DNA from: Pleomorphochaeta sp963678575
GTDB taxonomy: Bacteria; Spirochaetota; Spirochaetia; Sphaerochaetales; Sphaerochaetaceae
Assembly (NCBI GenBank): GCA_963678575.2
Contig: CAXXHV010000002.1
Location: 806,001 to 870,000, forward strand
Direction of reading: 5' to 3'
Length of the DNA stretch: 64,000 nucleotides
The notes below the pieces were generated by a model that worked only from the letters and a program-made list of their open reading frames with translations, had not been told where the DNA came from and did not search any database. The position numbers and the translations under genes were made by a program. This document shows positions 25,879-34,945 of this stretch, one piece after another (position 1 is the stretch's first letter; each line of letters begins with the position of its first letter).

Positions 25879-27474
25879 ATGAGAATTAGTGTCTTTTTAG
25901 TTGAAGATGAATTAATTATTAGAGAAAATATTCAAAATAATATTGATTGGGAAAAAGAAGGAATCAATTTTATTGGTGCAGCCGCAGATGGTGAATTAGC
26001 TTTACCATTAATATTAGAGAACAAACCTGATATATTAATTTCTGATATAAAAATGCCATTTTTAGATGGTATTGAATTGGCAACAATAATTAAAAGAAAG
26101 TTACCTAAAACAAAAATTATTTTTTTGACAGGCTATAAAGAATTTGATTTAGCTAAAAAAGCAATAAATATCGGTGTAACAGAATATTTATTAAAACCCA
26201 TTACGAACAATAAACTTCTTTCTTTAATAAATGATTTAGTAATTGAAATAGAAAGTGAAAGAGTAAATACTGAACTTTTAAATAAATATCACCAAGAAAT
26301 GGAAGAAAAAAAATTAATTTCAAAAAATAAATTTATATTAGATTTATTGGCTAACAAATTTAGTTTATCTCAAATATTAGAAAAAAGTAAAAAATATGAT
26401 TTTAATTTGGTCAGTAATAACTATTCTATTATTTTATTAAAATTAAAGTTTAAGTGTTTAGAAAATAAAAACGATCAATTAATTAATGATATTTATGAAT
26501 CCTTACCTATTAAAAATGATTGGATTATTTTTAATCGAGGTTATGAAGGCTTAGGAATATTGTGCGTAAATTTTGATTTAAAACATATTGATGATTGTAA
26601 AAATCAAATTAGTACATATTTAAATCAATTTCCTGCTATTACTTACTTTGGGACTATCGGCCCATGTGTTAATAGAATTTCAAAGATTGTTGAATCATAT
26701 GAGATAGCAAATAAAGCTTTTGCCATGAGATTTTTCTTAAATGAAAATAATATTATTGCTTATTATAAAGACCTGTTTGAAATAGAGGATAATAAAAATA
26801 ATATTTATTTAAATAAATTACAGGATAATGTTATTGATAAAACTTATATCAAGAGATTTTTAAAATTAGGTGAATTAAGTGAGATATCTGAATTTATTTC
26901 AGAATTGTTAGAAAATATTGATAAAACAGCACTCTCTTCCCCTTCTTATCGGCATTATCTTTTATTCGATTCCTGTATATGTTGTAGTGATTTCTTAAAA
27001 TCTATAAAAATTCCATATTCAGATTTAAGTAATATATCAGTATCCTGTGCTACATCTTTATCTATGGAAGAATTTAGAGATAGTTTATTTAAATTATTAG
27101 AAGTATCTATAAATTTAAGAAATTCAATTTCATGGGGGAAACACATTGAAATAATTGAAAAAGCAAAAGCCTTTATGGAAAATAACTTTCACAATAAGGA
27201 TATTTCATTGATTTCAGTAGCTAATGAAATGAATATTAGTCCAAATTACTTATCTGCTTTATTTAGCACAGAAACACATGAAACCTTTATAGAATATTTA
27301 ACTAAACTTCGTCTCGAAGAGGCAAAAGATTTATTAGTTTCATCAAATCTTAGATCAAGCGAGATTGCTTATACTATAGGCTATCAGGATGCACATTATT
27401 TTAGCTATATATTTAAAAAATATACTTCAATGTCTCCTAGAGATTATAAGAAGGGAGTAATTAATGAAGTATAA
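25879..27474 (+). CDS. Two-component response regulator, YesN type (receiver plus AraC DNA-binding domain)
   Basis: 531 residues. Receiver domain 1-120 with acidic pocket VEDE (8-11), phospho-acceptor Asp56 in LISDIKMP, and the conserved Lys in YLLKPIT. A middle region of about 280 residues precedes an AraC/XylS helix-turn-helix pair (about 425-525), seen as NMNISPNYLSALFSTETH and IGYQDAHYFSYIFKKYTSMS. It controls transcription in response to the kinase encoded next, which overlaps its 3' end by 11 bp. GAGG lies 5 nt before the start. Such pairs commonly control adjacent sugar-transport operons, so the target is likely the ytf-like transporter downstream (inference). Confidence 0.93.
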   Translation: MRISVFLVEDELIIRENIQNNIDWEKEGINFIGAAADGELALPLILENKPDILISDIKMPFLDGIELATIIKRKLPKTKIIFLTGYKEFDLAKKAINIGVTEYLLKPITNNKLLSLINDLVIEIESERVNTELLNKYHQEMEEKKLISKNKFILDLLANKFSLSQILEKSKKYDFNLVSNNYSIILLKLKFKCLENKNDQLINDIYESLPIKNDWIIFNRGYEGLGILCVNFDLKHIDDCKNQISTYLNQFPAITYFGTIGPCVNRISKIVESYEIANKAFAMRFFLNENNIIAYYKDLFEIEDNKNNIYLNKLQDNVIDKTYIKRFLKLGELSEISEFISELLENIDKTALSSPSYRHYLLFDSCICCSDFLKSIKIPYSDLSNISVSCATSLSMEEFRDSLFKLLEVSINLRNSISWGKHIEIIEKAKAFMENNFHNKDISLISVANEMNISPNYLSALFSTETHETFIEYLTKLRLEEAKDLLVSSNLRSSEIAYTIGYQDAHYFSYIFKKYTSMSPRDYKKGVINEV

Positions 27475-28912
27475 TAAAAACTCATTACATAGAAGATTGA
27501 AAAAATATTTTTTCCATTCAATAATACCCTTTTCAATCATTGTTATTTTTCTTCTTGTTTTGATTAGTTTTATCGGAAATTCTTATAATCATATAGTATT
27601 AAATATTACAATTGCTAATGAAAATATTTTAACTTTTAAGCATGATGTAGATTATGCACTCTATAGAACAGTCATTGGTTCAGCAAATAATTGGGATACT
27701 ACTTTTGATAAAGATATTAAAGATCCATATATAACAATTGATAATATGAAAAGAAATATGGAAGATCTAAAAAAAATGACTAATGATAAAGATAATTATA
27801 AACGAATTGAGAATATAATTAAAAGATTAGATAATTTAAGATCTATGACGGACACAATAAATGGGAAATCACAAATTAAAGGTAATTACGATGAAAATAT
27901 GAATTTTCTTGAGTTAAATGTATATATTTTAACTGAGTTGATAACCAATCAAGTTCATGAATATGTTTATTACGAAGCAGCTCATTTAGAAGGAATACGA
28001 AAAAAACTTGAATTTACTTTATTCTTTACAATATCTATTGGAATTATTTCATTACTAATATCTTTAATACATTTAAAGAAAATGAATAATAAAATTAAGG
28101 AAAGTGTACTAACACCTATAGAAGAAGTTTGTGAGGCAACAAGTAGAATAGCAAAAGGTGATTTTGTAACAGTTTTTGATGATCGTTATGATTTTGAAGT
28201 TGCTACTTTGTCCACTGCAGTTAATAGAATGTCAAATGAAATAAAAAGATTGTTAGAAAAAACCAAATTTGAGCAAGAACAATTAAGATTAAGAGAATTG
28301 CAATTATATCAAGCTCAAATTAAGCCTCATTTTTTATATAATACATTGGATACAATAATGGCCTTAGTTGAAAGCGAAAGAAACAATGATGCAAAAATGC
28401 TAATTGAGCAGTTATCTTCTTTTTTCCGTACTACATTATCTGGTGGTAGAGCAAAAATTACCATAAAAGAGGAAATTGAACATGTCAAATCATATTTAGA
28501 AATTCAACAAGTTAGATATCAAGATATTATGAAATATAGAATTGATATTTCAAAAGACATATTAGAATATCAAATTATTAAATTAACTTTACAACCATTA
28601 GTAGAAAATGCATTGTACCATGGGATTAAACAAAAAAGAGGTAAAGGTGAAATCATTATAAAAGGTTACGAATTGGATAATAATCATATTGAGTTTCAAG
28701 TAATTGATAATGGTGTTGGGATGAACAAAGAAAAACTTAATGAGATTAATTTAAAAATTAAAAATAAGATTCCTTTATCAAATGAAATATTTTGTTTAAG
28801 GAATGTTAACCAAAGAATCATATTAAATTATGGTATGAACTATGGGTTAAAAATAGAAAGTATAGAAAAGGTTGGAACAACAGTATTTATTAAGATTCCT
28901 AAGGAACCATAA
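27464..28912 (+). CDS. Sensor histidine kinase, YesM type
   Basis: 482 residues. Membrane helix 1 (about 17-40), extracytoplasmic sensor (about 40-180), helix 2 (about 180-202), HAMP region (TPIEEVCEATSRIAKGDF), then the His_kinase domain with phospho-acceptor His in QAQIKPHFLYNTLDTI. The HATPase_c domain follows with LVENALYHGIKQ (N box) and VIDNGVGMNKE (G1). The lack of a separate HisKA dimerisation domain and the PHFLYN motif are those of the YesM/LytS class. It probably senses a sugar or its binding protein outside the inner membrane and phosphorylates the YesN-type regulator encoded upstream. Confidence 0.93.
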   Translation: MKYNKNSLHRRLKKYFFHSIIPFSIIVIFLLVLISFIGNSYNHIVLNITIANENILTFKHDVDYALYRTVIGSANNWDTTFDKDIKDPYITIDNMKRNMEDLKKMTNDKDNYKRIENIIKRLDNLRSMTDTINGKSQIKGNYDENMNFLELNVYILTELITNQVHEYVYYEAAHLEGIRKKLEFTLFFTISIGIISLLISLIHLKKMNNKIKESVLTPIEEVCEATSRIAKGDFVTVFDDRYDFEVATLSTAVNRMSNEIKRLLEKTKFEQEQLRLRELQLYQAQIKPHFLYNTLDTIMALVESERNNDAKMLIEQLSSFFRTTLSGGRAKITIKEEIEHVKSYLEIQQVRYQDIMKYRIDISKDILEYQIIKLTLQPLVENALYHGIKQKRGKGEIIIKGYELDNNHIEFQVIDNGVGMNKEKLNEINLKIKNKIPLSNEIFCLRNVNQRIILNYGMNYGLKIESIEKVGTTVFIKIPKEP

Positions 28913-28914
28913 AT

Positions 28915-28938
28915 TTATGTGCGTTATCGAGCACATAA
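28915..28938 (+). repeat. Stem-loop after the kinase gene
   Basis: Inverted repeat TTATGTGC (28915-28922) with GCACATAA (28931-28938) and an 8-nt loop, starting 2 bp after the kinase stop. The following sequence is AT-rich without a clean T-run, so it is a weak terminator, an RNA-stability hairpin or an operator (TGTGC-N8-GCACA). Confidence 0.55.
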
Positions 28939-29080
28939 TAAATTATTTAACATTTATCGTAAAATATTTAACTTTTTTTGGTGATAAAAGAAAATAATTA
29001 CCATTATTAATAATTTTGTCTGTATCTTTATAGCTTACTCTAATAATAAAATTAACACATAATAATAAAGGAGAATAATA

Positions 29081-30073
29081 ATGAAAAAAACATTATTACT
29101 TACAAGCATGTTGTTTTTAGCATGTAGTTTTTTAATGGCTAACGGATCTTCTGAACAAGCTAAAGCTTCAGACGATGATTTAATTGTTGTTGGATATGCT
29201 CAAGTTGGAGCAGAATCTGATTGGAGGACAGCAAATACTGAATCATTCAAATCTACTTTTGTTGAAGAAAATGGATATAAATTAATTTTTGACGATGCAC
29301 AACAAAAGCAAGAAAATCAAATTAAAGCAATTAGAAGCTTTATTCAACAAGATGTTGATTACATAGTTGTTGCTCCTGTAGTTGAAACAGGTTGGGATAC
29401 AGTATTAAAAGAAGCAAAAGATGCTGGAATTCCTGTTATATTGTCCGATAGAATGGTAAAAGTTTCTGATGATTCATTATTTACTTGTTGGGTTGGTGGA
29501 AATTTCGAAAAAGAAGGAGTAGATGCAGGTCTATGGCTAGCAGATTATCTAAAACAACAAGGTAGAGATAATGAACAAATTAATTTAGTTACTCTTCAAG
29601 GTACAATCGGTTCTTCAGCTCAAGTTGGTAGAACAGAAGGCTTTGCAGCTGAATTAGCAAAACACTCAAATTGGAATATGTTAGCTCGTCAATCAGGTGA
29701 ATTTACACAAGCAAAAGGTCAAGAAGTTATGGAATCTTTCTTAAAGAAATATAACGATATTGATGTAGTAATTAGTGAAAATGATAACATGTCTTTTGGT
29801 GCTATTGATGCAATCAAAGCAGCAGGTAAAACATGTGGTCCTGATGGTGATATAATTATAGTTTCTTTTGATGCTGTAAGAGCTGCATTTGAATCAATGA
29901 TTGCTGGCGATTTAAATTGTGTTGTAGAATGTAACCCACTTCATGGTCCAAGAGTTGCAGAAATTATTCAAAATTTAGAACAAGGAAAACCTGTTGATAA
30001 AATCAGTTATGTTGTAGAAGAAGTTTTCCCAGCTGAAACTGCTAAATCAATTTTACCTACAAGAAAATATTAA
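29081..30073 (+). CDS. ytfQ: Sugar ABC transporter substrate-binding protein, YtfQ-like (galactofuranose type)
   Basis: 330 residues. The signal peptide ends in FLMANGSSEQ; there is also a Cys at residue 15, so a lipoprotein form is possible. The mature protein is a Peripla_BP_4 (RbsB/YtfQ) fold and follows E. coli YtfQ closely in several places from memory: DDAQQKQENQIKAIRSF, APVVETGWDTVLKEAKDAG, and SGEFTQAKGQEVMESFLKK. YtfQ binds galactofuranose; the exact ligand here is inferred. AAGGAG precedes the ATG. A strong stem-loop separates it from the ATPase gene. Confidence 0.88.
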   Translation: MKKTLLLTSMLFLACSFLMANGSSEQAKASDDDLIVVGYAQVGAESDWRTANTESFKSTFVEENGYKLIFDDAQQKQENQIKAIRSFIQQDVDYIVVAPVVETGWDTVLKEAKDAGIPVILSDRMVKVSDDSLFTCWVGGNFEKEGVDAGLWLADYLKQQGRDNEQINLVTLQGTIGSSAQVGRTEGFAAELAKHSNWNMLARQSGEFTQAKGQEVMESFLKKYNDIDVVISENDNMSFGAIDAIKAAGKTCGPDGDIIIVSFDAVRAAFESMIAGDLNCVVECNPLHGPRVAEIIQNLEQGKPVDKISYVVEEVFPAETAKSILPTRKY

Positions 30074-30088
30074 TAAATATATTTACTT

Positions 30089-30117
30089 AATAGACGAAGG
30101 ATATTCCTTCGTCTATT
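30089..30117 (+). repeat. Intercistronic stem-loop after the binding-protein gene
   Basis: Perfect 13-bp stem AATAGACGAAGGA (30089-30101) and TCCTTCGTCTATT (30105-30117) with a 3-nt loop, between ytfQ and ytfR. No long T-run follows, so it more likely stabilises the upstream message or causes partial termination than ends the operon. Confidence 0.8.
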
Positions 30118-30147
30118 TGTTCTAAAAACAAGTTAAAGGAGTAATAA

Positions 30148-31662
30148 TTGGAAGATAATATTGTTTTGCAAATAAAAAATCTATCAAAAAGTTTTCCTGG
30201 CGTTCAAGCCCTAGATAATGTTGATTTTACTCTTAGAGAAGGAGAAATTCATGCTCTTATGGGTGAAAATGGTGCTGGAAAAAGTACCTTAATAAAAGCA
30301 TTAACTGGAGTTTATTCTTTTGAAAAAGGGACTATTCATTTTAAAGGATGTGATTTACCAATTATAAATAAATCACCACAAGATGCACAAAATAAAGGGA
30401 TTAGTACTGTATTTCAAGAAATTAATTTATGTCCAAATTTATCAGTTGCAGAAAATTTATTTATTGGCAGAGAACCTAAAAAATTAGGTAATATAAATTG
30501 GAAATTAATGAATTTAAAGTCACAAGAAATTTTAAAAAATTTAGATATTGATTTAAATGTAACTGTTGCTTTAGAAAAATATTCAATTGCACAACAACAA
30601 ATGGTTGCAATTGCTAGAGCTGTGGATATGTCAGCTAAAGTTTTAATACTAGATGAACCAACCTCTTCATTAGATGATATTGAAGTTGAAAAACTATTTT
30701 CTATTATGAGAAATTTAAAAAAGAAGGGAGTTGGAATTATTTTTGTTACTCATTTTTTAGATCAAGTATATGAAATTTGCGATAGAATAACCGTCCTAAG
30801 AAATGGAAAATTAATTGGGGAATATACTGTTTCAAATTTACCAAAAGTAAAATTGGTAACAAAAATGATGGGAAAAGATTTAAAGGATTTAGAATCAATA
30901 AAACTGACGAAGAAAGAAAATATAGAAGATGATTTATTGATAGAAACAAATCAATTAGGTGTAAGTGGATCAATAAAACCCTTTAATATCAAGTTATATA
31001 AAGGTGAAGTTATTGGTTTGGCTGGTTTGCTAGGCAGTGGTAGAAGTCAATTGGCAAGGGCTATTTTTGGAGCTGATAAACCAGATTGTGGAACAATCAA
31101 GATAAATGATAAACGTTTTATAGCACATTGTCCTTTAGATTCTATTAAAAAAAATATGGCCTATTTGCCTGAAGATAGAAAAGCTGAAGGTATTATTGAA
31201 GATTTATCTGTTAGAGAAAATATAATCATTGCATTACAAGCTAGATTAGGTGTTTTTAATGTAATCAAAAGAAAAGAACAAGATGACTTATGCAATAAAA
31301 TGATAAATCTGTTAAATATTAAAACACCTTCTATCGATACTCCTATAAAACAATTATCGGGTGGAAATCAGCAGAAAGTTATTTTAGCTAGATGGTTATT
31401 AACGAATCCTGATTTTTTAATTTTAGATGAGCCTACCAGAGGAATTGATATAGGTACAAAAACTGAAATTCAGAAATTAGTTATTTCATTAGCAGAAGAA
31501 GGTAAAAGTATAATGTTTATATCTTCTGAAATTGATGAAATGTTAAGAACTTGTACAAGAATGGCAATTTTGCGCGATGGAGAAAAAGTGTCAGAATTAG
31601 AGCAAATAAATCTTTCTCAAGAAAATATAATGCATGTTATCGCTAGTGGAGAAAAATTATGA
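30148..31662 (+). CDS. ytfR: Sugar ABC transporter ATP-binding protein, YtfR-like
   Basis: 504 residues, two fused ABC domains as in RbsA/MglA/YtfR. First domain: Walker A GENGAGKST, signature-like region YSIAQQQMVAIARAVD, Walker B LILDEPTSSLDD. Second domain: degenerate Walker A GLLGSGRSQ, signature LSGGNQQKVILARWL, Walker B FLILDEPTRGIDIGTK. The degenerate second site is normal for this group. It powers sugar import with the two permeases downstream. Start is TTG with AAGGAG 7 nt upstream. Its stop overlaps the ytfT start by 4 bp (ATGA). Confidence 0.92.
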   Translation: MEDNIVLQIKNLSKSFPGVQALDNVDFTLREGEIHALMGENGAGKSTLIKALTGVYSFEKGTIHFKGCDLPIINKSPQDAQNKGISTVFQEINLCPNLSVAENLFIGREPKKLGNINWKLMNLKSQEILKNLDIDLNVTVALEKYSIAQQQMVAIARAVDMSAKVLILDEPTSSLDDIEVEKLFSIMRNLKKKGVGIIFVTHFLDQVYEICDRITVLRNGKLIGEYTVSNLPKVKLVTKMMGKDLKDLESIKLTKKENIEDDLLIETNQLGVSGSIKPFNIKLYKGEVIGLAGLLGSGRSQLARAIFGADKPDCGTIKINDKRFIAHCPLDSIKKNMAYLPEDRKAEGIIEDLSVRENIIIALQARLGVFNVIKRKEQDDLCNKMINLLNIKTPSIDTPIKQLSGGNQQKVILARWLLTNPDFLILDEPTRGIDIGTKTEIQKLVISLAEEGKSIMFISSEIDEMLRTCTRMAILRDGEKVSELEQINLSQENIMHVIASGEKL

Positions 31663-32720
31663 TTAATCAAATTGTAAAAATTACTAAAAAAAGATTGTTT
31701 ATGCCTTTGTTATGTTTATTATTTGTTTTGATAATTAATGTCATAAAAACTCCTAATTTTTTTGAAATTACATTAAGAGAAGGCGTATTATATGGATATA
31801 TTATTGATGTAATAAATAGAGCTAGTGAACTTGTAATTTTAGCTGTTGGGATGACTTTATGTATTTCTTCTTCAGCTGGTACTGATATTTCTGTTGGTGC
31901 AATAATGGCAGTAGCCGCTGCAGTTTGCTGTAGTATACTGGCTGGTGGACAGGTGTCGGTTACTCAATATCAAAATCCATATTTACTTGCAATAATTGCT
32001 TCATTGATTGTTGGTATATTATGTGGTTCATTTAATGGTTTTTTAGTTGCGAAATTAAAAATACAACCTATGGTAGCAACATTAATTCTTTTTACTGCTG
32101 GAAGAGGAATTGCTCAATTAATTACTAATGGTCAAATTACTTACGTTAGAGTTGAAAGTTATAAGTTGTTAGGCTCTCATATTCCTAATGTTCCTTTACC
32201 TACAAGTATTTTTATTGCAGTAATTGTTGTATTGCTGGCTCAAATCATTTTAAAGAAAACTTCCTTAGGATTATATATTGAAACAGTTGGCATTAATAAA
32301 ACTGCGGCAAGATTAGTTGGCTTAAGAAGTACAGGTATTATTTTTGCTACATATGTTATTTGTGGTTTATGTGCAAGTATAGCAGGGTTAATAATGTCTA
32401 GTAGGATTTATTCTGCTGATGCAAATAATATTGGTTTATTAATGGAATTAGATGCAATTTTAGCTGTGGCTTTAGGTGGAAACAGTTTAGCTGGTGGAAA
32501 ATTTAGTTTATTAGGATCTGTAATTGGTGCTTATACTATTCAAGCTTTAACAACTACTTTATATGCAATGGGTGTTAGTGCTGATCAAATACCAGTTTAT
32601 AAAGCTATAGTTGTAGTAATAATTGTTAGTTCTCAATCTGAAGTAGTAAAACTTTGGTTTAAAAATTTTGTAAATACTCATAAAAAACCAAATAAAAGAT
32701 TAAATGAGGTTTGTGCATAA
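31659..32720 (+). CDS. ytfT: Sugar ABC transporter permease, YtfT-like
   Basis: 353 residues, BPD_transp_2 family with eight to ten membrane helices. SSAGTDISVGAIMAVAAA and LDAILAVALGGNSLAGGKFS are the family signatures. A short N-terminal cytoplasmic stretch (IVKITKKRLF) precedes helix 1. It forms half of the inner-membrane channel with YjfF-like permease. Start ATG overlaps the ATPase stop; the stop overlaps the next start by one base (TAATG). Confidence 0.9.
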   Translation: MINQIVKITKKRLFMPLLCLLFVLIINVIKTPNFFEITLREGVLYGYIIDVINRASELVILAVGMTLCISSSAGTDISVGAIMAVAAAVCCSILAGGQVSVTQYQNPYLLAIIASLIVGILCGSFNGFLVAKLKIQPMVATLILFTAGRGIAQLITNGQITYVRVESYKLLGSHIPNVPLPTSIFIAVIVVLLAQIILKKTSLGLYIETVGINKTAARLVGLRSTGIIFATYVICGLCASIAGLIMSSRIYSADANNIGLLMELDAILAVALGGNSLAGGKFSLLGSVIGAYTIQALTTTLYAMGVSADQIPVYKAIVVVIIVSSQSEVVKLWFKNFVNTHKKPNKRLNEVCA

Positions 32721-33736
32721 TGAAAATGAAAAATAATATGGAATCAAAAAATATATTATTGGCTATTACAATAATTCTATTTATTACAATGTATATTTCA
32801 GGGATGATAATATTTAATAACAAAGGATTTTCTAATTTACAAAATTTTTTAAATCTTTTTATTTCAAATGCAGGATTAATTGTTATTAGTGCAGGTATGA
32901 CTGTTGTAATGATTTCAGGTGGAATAGATATTTCTGTTGGATCTTTTGTTGCATTAACTTGTATGATGTTAGCTGATTTAATGGAAAATAAAGGTTTTAG
33001 TGTTAGTTCCGCTATTATAGTAGTAATTATTATGGGTTTACTATTTGGTTTTGTACAAGGCGTATTTATTTCATATATTAAAATACAGCCCTTTATAATG
33101 ACTTTGGCAGGAATGTTTTTTGCTAGAGGCATGACTGCTGTAATAAGTAGTGAAATGATCAATATTCAAAATAAAGTATTTCTTGAGATTGCTAGCAAAA
33201 AAATCTTTTTACCTTTTGGTGGTTATACAAATAAACATGGGAAAATAATTATGCCCTATATATACCCTACTGTAATAATAGCACTGATTATGATATTAAT
33301 TATTTACTGGGTATTGAAATATACTAAATTAGGTAGAAATATTTATGCTATTGGAGGCAATGAACAAAGTGCTTTGTTAATGGGATTAAATGTAAAAAAA
33401 TCAAAGCTTTATGCTTATACAATTAGTGGGCTATGTAGTAGCATTGGTGGAATTCTATTTTGCTTAAATACTTGTTCTGGATTTGTTGAACAAGCAAAGG
33501 GCTTAGAAATGGATGCTATAGCTTCAGCAGTTATTGGTGGCACTTTACTTACAGGTGGTGTTGGAAATGTAATTGGATCATTATTCGGAGTTTTAATTAA
33601 CGGAACAATACAAAGTTTTATTACATTCCAAGGAACATTGTCATCTTGGTGGGTAAGAATATCTATAGCGGCATTATTAGCCTTTTTCATTATTTTACAA
33701 AGCATATTTGGTTTTATATCTAAACGTAAAAAGTAA
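32720..33736 (+). CDS. yjfF: Sugar ABC transporter permease, YjfF-like
   Basis: 338 residues from ATG at 32720 with GAGG about 10 nt upstream; the frame extends a few codons further back without a better start. BPD_transp_2 family with about nine membrane helices. Motifs: SGGIDISVGSFVAL, GRNIYAIGGNEQSALLMGL, MDAIASAVIGGTLLTGGVGN. Second channel subunit of the galactofuranose-type importer; having two different permeases is specific to the ytf/yjfF layout within this superfamily. The operon ends at a strong terminator. Confidence 0.9.
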   Translation: MKMKNNMESKNILLAITIILFITMYISGMIIFNNKGFSNLQNFLNLFISNAGLIVISAGMTVVMISGGIDISVGSFVALTCMMLADLMENKGFSVSSAIIVVIIMGLLFGFVQGVFISYIKIQPFIMTLAGMFFARGMTAVISSEMINIQNKVFLEIASKKIFLPFGGYTNKHGKIIMPYIYPTVIIALIMILIIYWVLKYTKLGRNIYAIGGNEQSALLMGLNVKKSKLYAYTISGLCSSIGGILFCLNTCSGFVEQAKGLEMDAIASAVIGGTLLTGGVGNVIGSLFGVLINGTIQSFITFQGTLSSWWVRISIAALLAFFIILQSIFGFISKRKK

Positions 33737-33773
33737 ATTTTATATTTTGAATTGTTAATATAGTATAAAATAC

Positions 33774-33820
33774 ACTCCTTATATTAAATATTTATTTTAA
33801 TATAAGGAGTATTTATATTT
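33774..33820 (+). terminator. Terminator of the ytf-like operon
   Basis: Perfect 15-bp stem ACTCCTTATATTAAA (33774-33788) with TTTAATATAAGGAGT (33796-33810), a 7-nt loop and an AT-rich tail. Confidence 0.75.
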
Positions 33821-33899
33821 AGCTATTAAATTAGAAAATATTTAAGTTAAAATATTTTAAATATAAAATTTTTATGACTTATAAATAATTTTTTTGAAT

Positions 33900-33935
33900 A
33901 AAAATAAATACATCCCAAGTTTTTTTGGGATGTAT
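33900..33935 (-). terminator. Terminator of the hydrolase gene
   Basis: Stem ATACATCCCAA (33908-33918) with TTGGGATGTAT (33925-33935). On the minus strand it is followed by a T-rich tract. Confidence 0.8.
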
Positions 33936-33956
33936 AGTTTAATTAAAAATAATTTA

Positions 33957-34832
33957 TTAAAGAGTTTCAATGAACCAATTTACAGTTTTATCTTTTAATT
34001 CATTATATTTTGTTAAATCACCTGTAAAAATTAAATAAGTATGATCGGCCCCTTCGATTGGAATTAATTTACTCATTTCATTTTTGCTTACATTTTGAAC
34101 TTTTTCACTATCTGAAAAAGGTACTGTATTATCAATTGTTCCATGGAAAGAACCAATTGGAGCTTTTATTTTAGCAGCATAAGAAAGAACATCCATACTG
34201 TCAGCTTGATCAATCCAATCTTTTGATAAATCTAATGAATCTCTCCATTCAAATGTTAATTTAGTTTTACCTGTTTTATTTGCTTCTTCTCTCATTTCTT
34301 TTGTTGCCATATCTCCAATTATTAATGCCCCAGCCCAGGTTGCAACACTTTTATAGGTATCATTATCAGAAGCTGCTAATAATACATCGGTACCACCTTG
34401 ACTCCATCCTAATAATCCTATTCTCGATCCATCAATTTCAGGCATACTAGCTAAATAATCTGCAACTATTTGTGTTTCTCTAATAGCTTCCTCATTTGTA
34501 TAAAGAAGATAGCTTGAAGTACTATCACCGCTGCCTGGAAAATCAAATCTCAATGAAGCAATTCCTTTCTCTGCTAAGGCAGGAGCTAACATTTTATATC
34601 CATCCCCTGCTTCATCTTTCTGACTTCCTGTTCCATGTTCCATTATTACAACTGGAGCAGGTGTATTTCCTACAGGAAGAGTTAAAGTTCCTGGAATCAA
34701 TAAATTACCAGCATCAATTAGTACACTTTGCTCTGTTACTTCATTTCTATAAGCAACCTGATCATTGGTGCTCATACATCCTGTTAATACAATTGCAACA
34801 AGGGTTGCAACTAATAATAATATTTTCTTCAT
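33957..34832 (-). CDS. Alpha/beta hydrolase lipoprotein
   Basis: 291 residues. Lipoprotein signal with lipobox LTGC (Cys19). Alpha/beta-hydrolase fold: oxyanion region IMEHGTGSQKDE, nucleophile elbow LGWSQGG (Ser), acid in GSFHGTIDNTVPFSDSEKV and catalytic His in EGADHTYLIF. The layout resembles dienelactone-hydrolase or BAAT-like acyl hydrolases that sit on membranes. Likely substrate is an ester or acyl compound in the periplasm; specificity unknown. GAGG precedes the ATG. It stands alone between the ytf-like and phosphorylase operons with its own terminator. Confidence 0.88.
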   Translation of the reverse strand: MKKILLLVATLVAIVLTGCMSTNDQVAYRNEVTEQSVLIDAGNLLIPGTLTLPVGNTPAPVVIMEHGTGSQKDEAGDGYKMLAPALAEKGIASLRFDFPGSGDSTSSYLLYTNEEAIRETQIVADYLASMPEIDGSRIGLLGWSQGGTDVLLAASDNDTYKSVATWAGALIIGDMATKEMREEANKTGKTKLTFEWRDSLDLSKDWIDQADSMDVLSYAAKIKAPIGSFHGTIDNTVPFSDSEKVQNVSKNEMSKLIPIEGADHTYLIFTGDLTKYNELKDKTVNWFIETL

Positions 34833-34945
34833 ATCATAACCTCTAAAATTATTATATTATAGGAATTTTTTTCATTCAATTAAAAAACAAAATATTGTTA
34901 TAATTAGTAATTGAATTATATAAAAATTGTATTTTAAATTAGAGA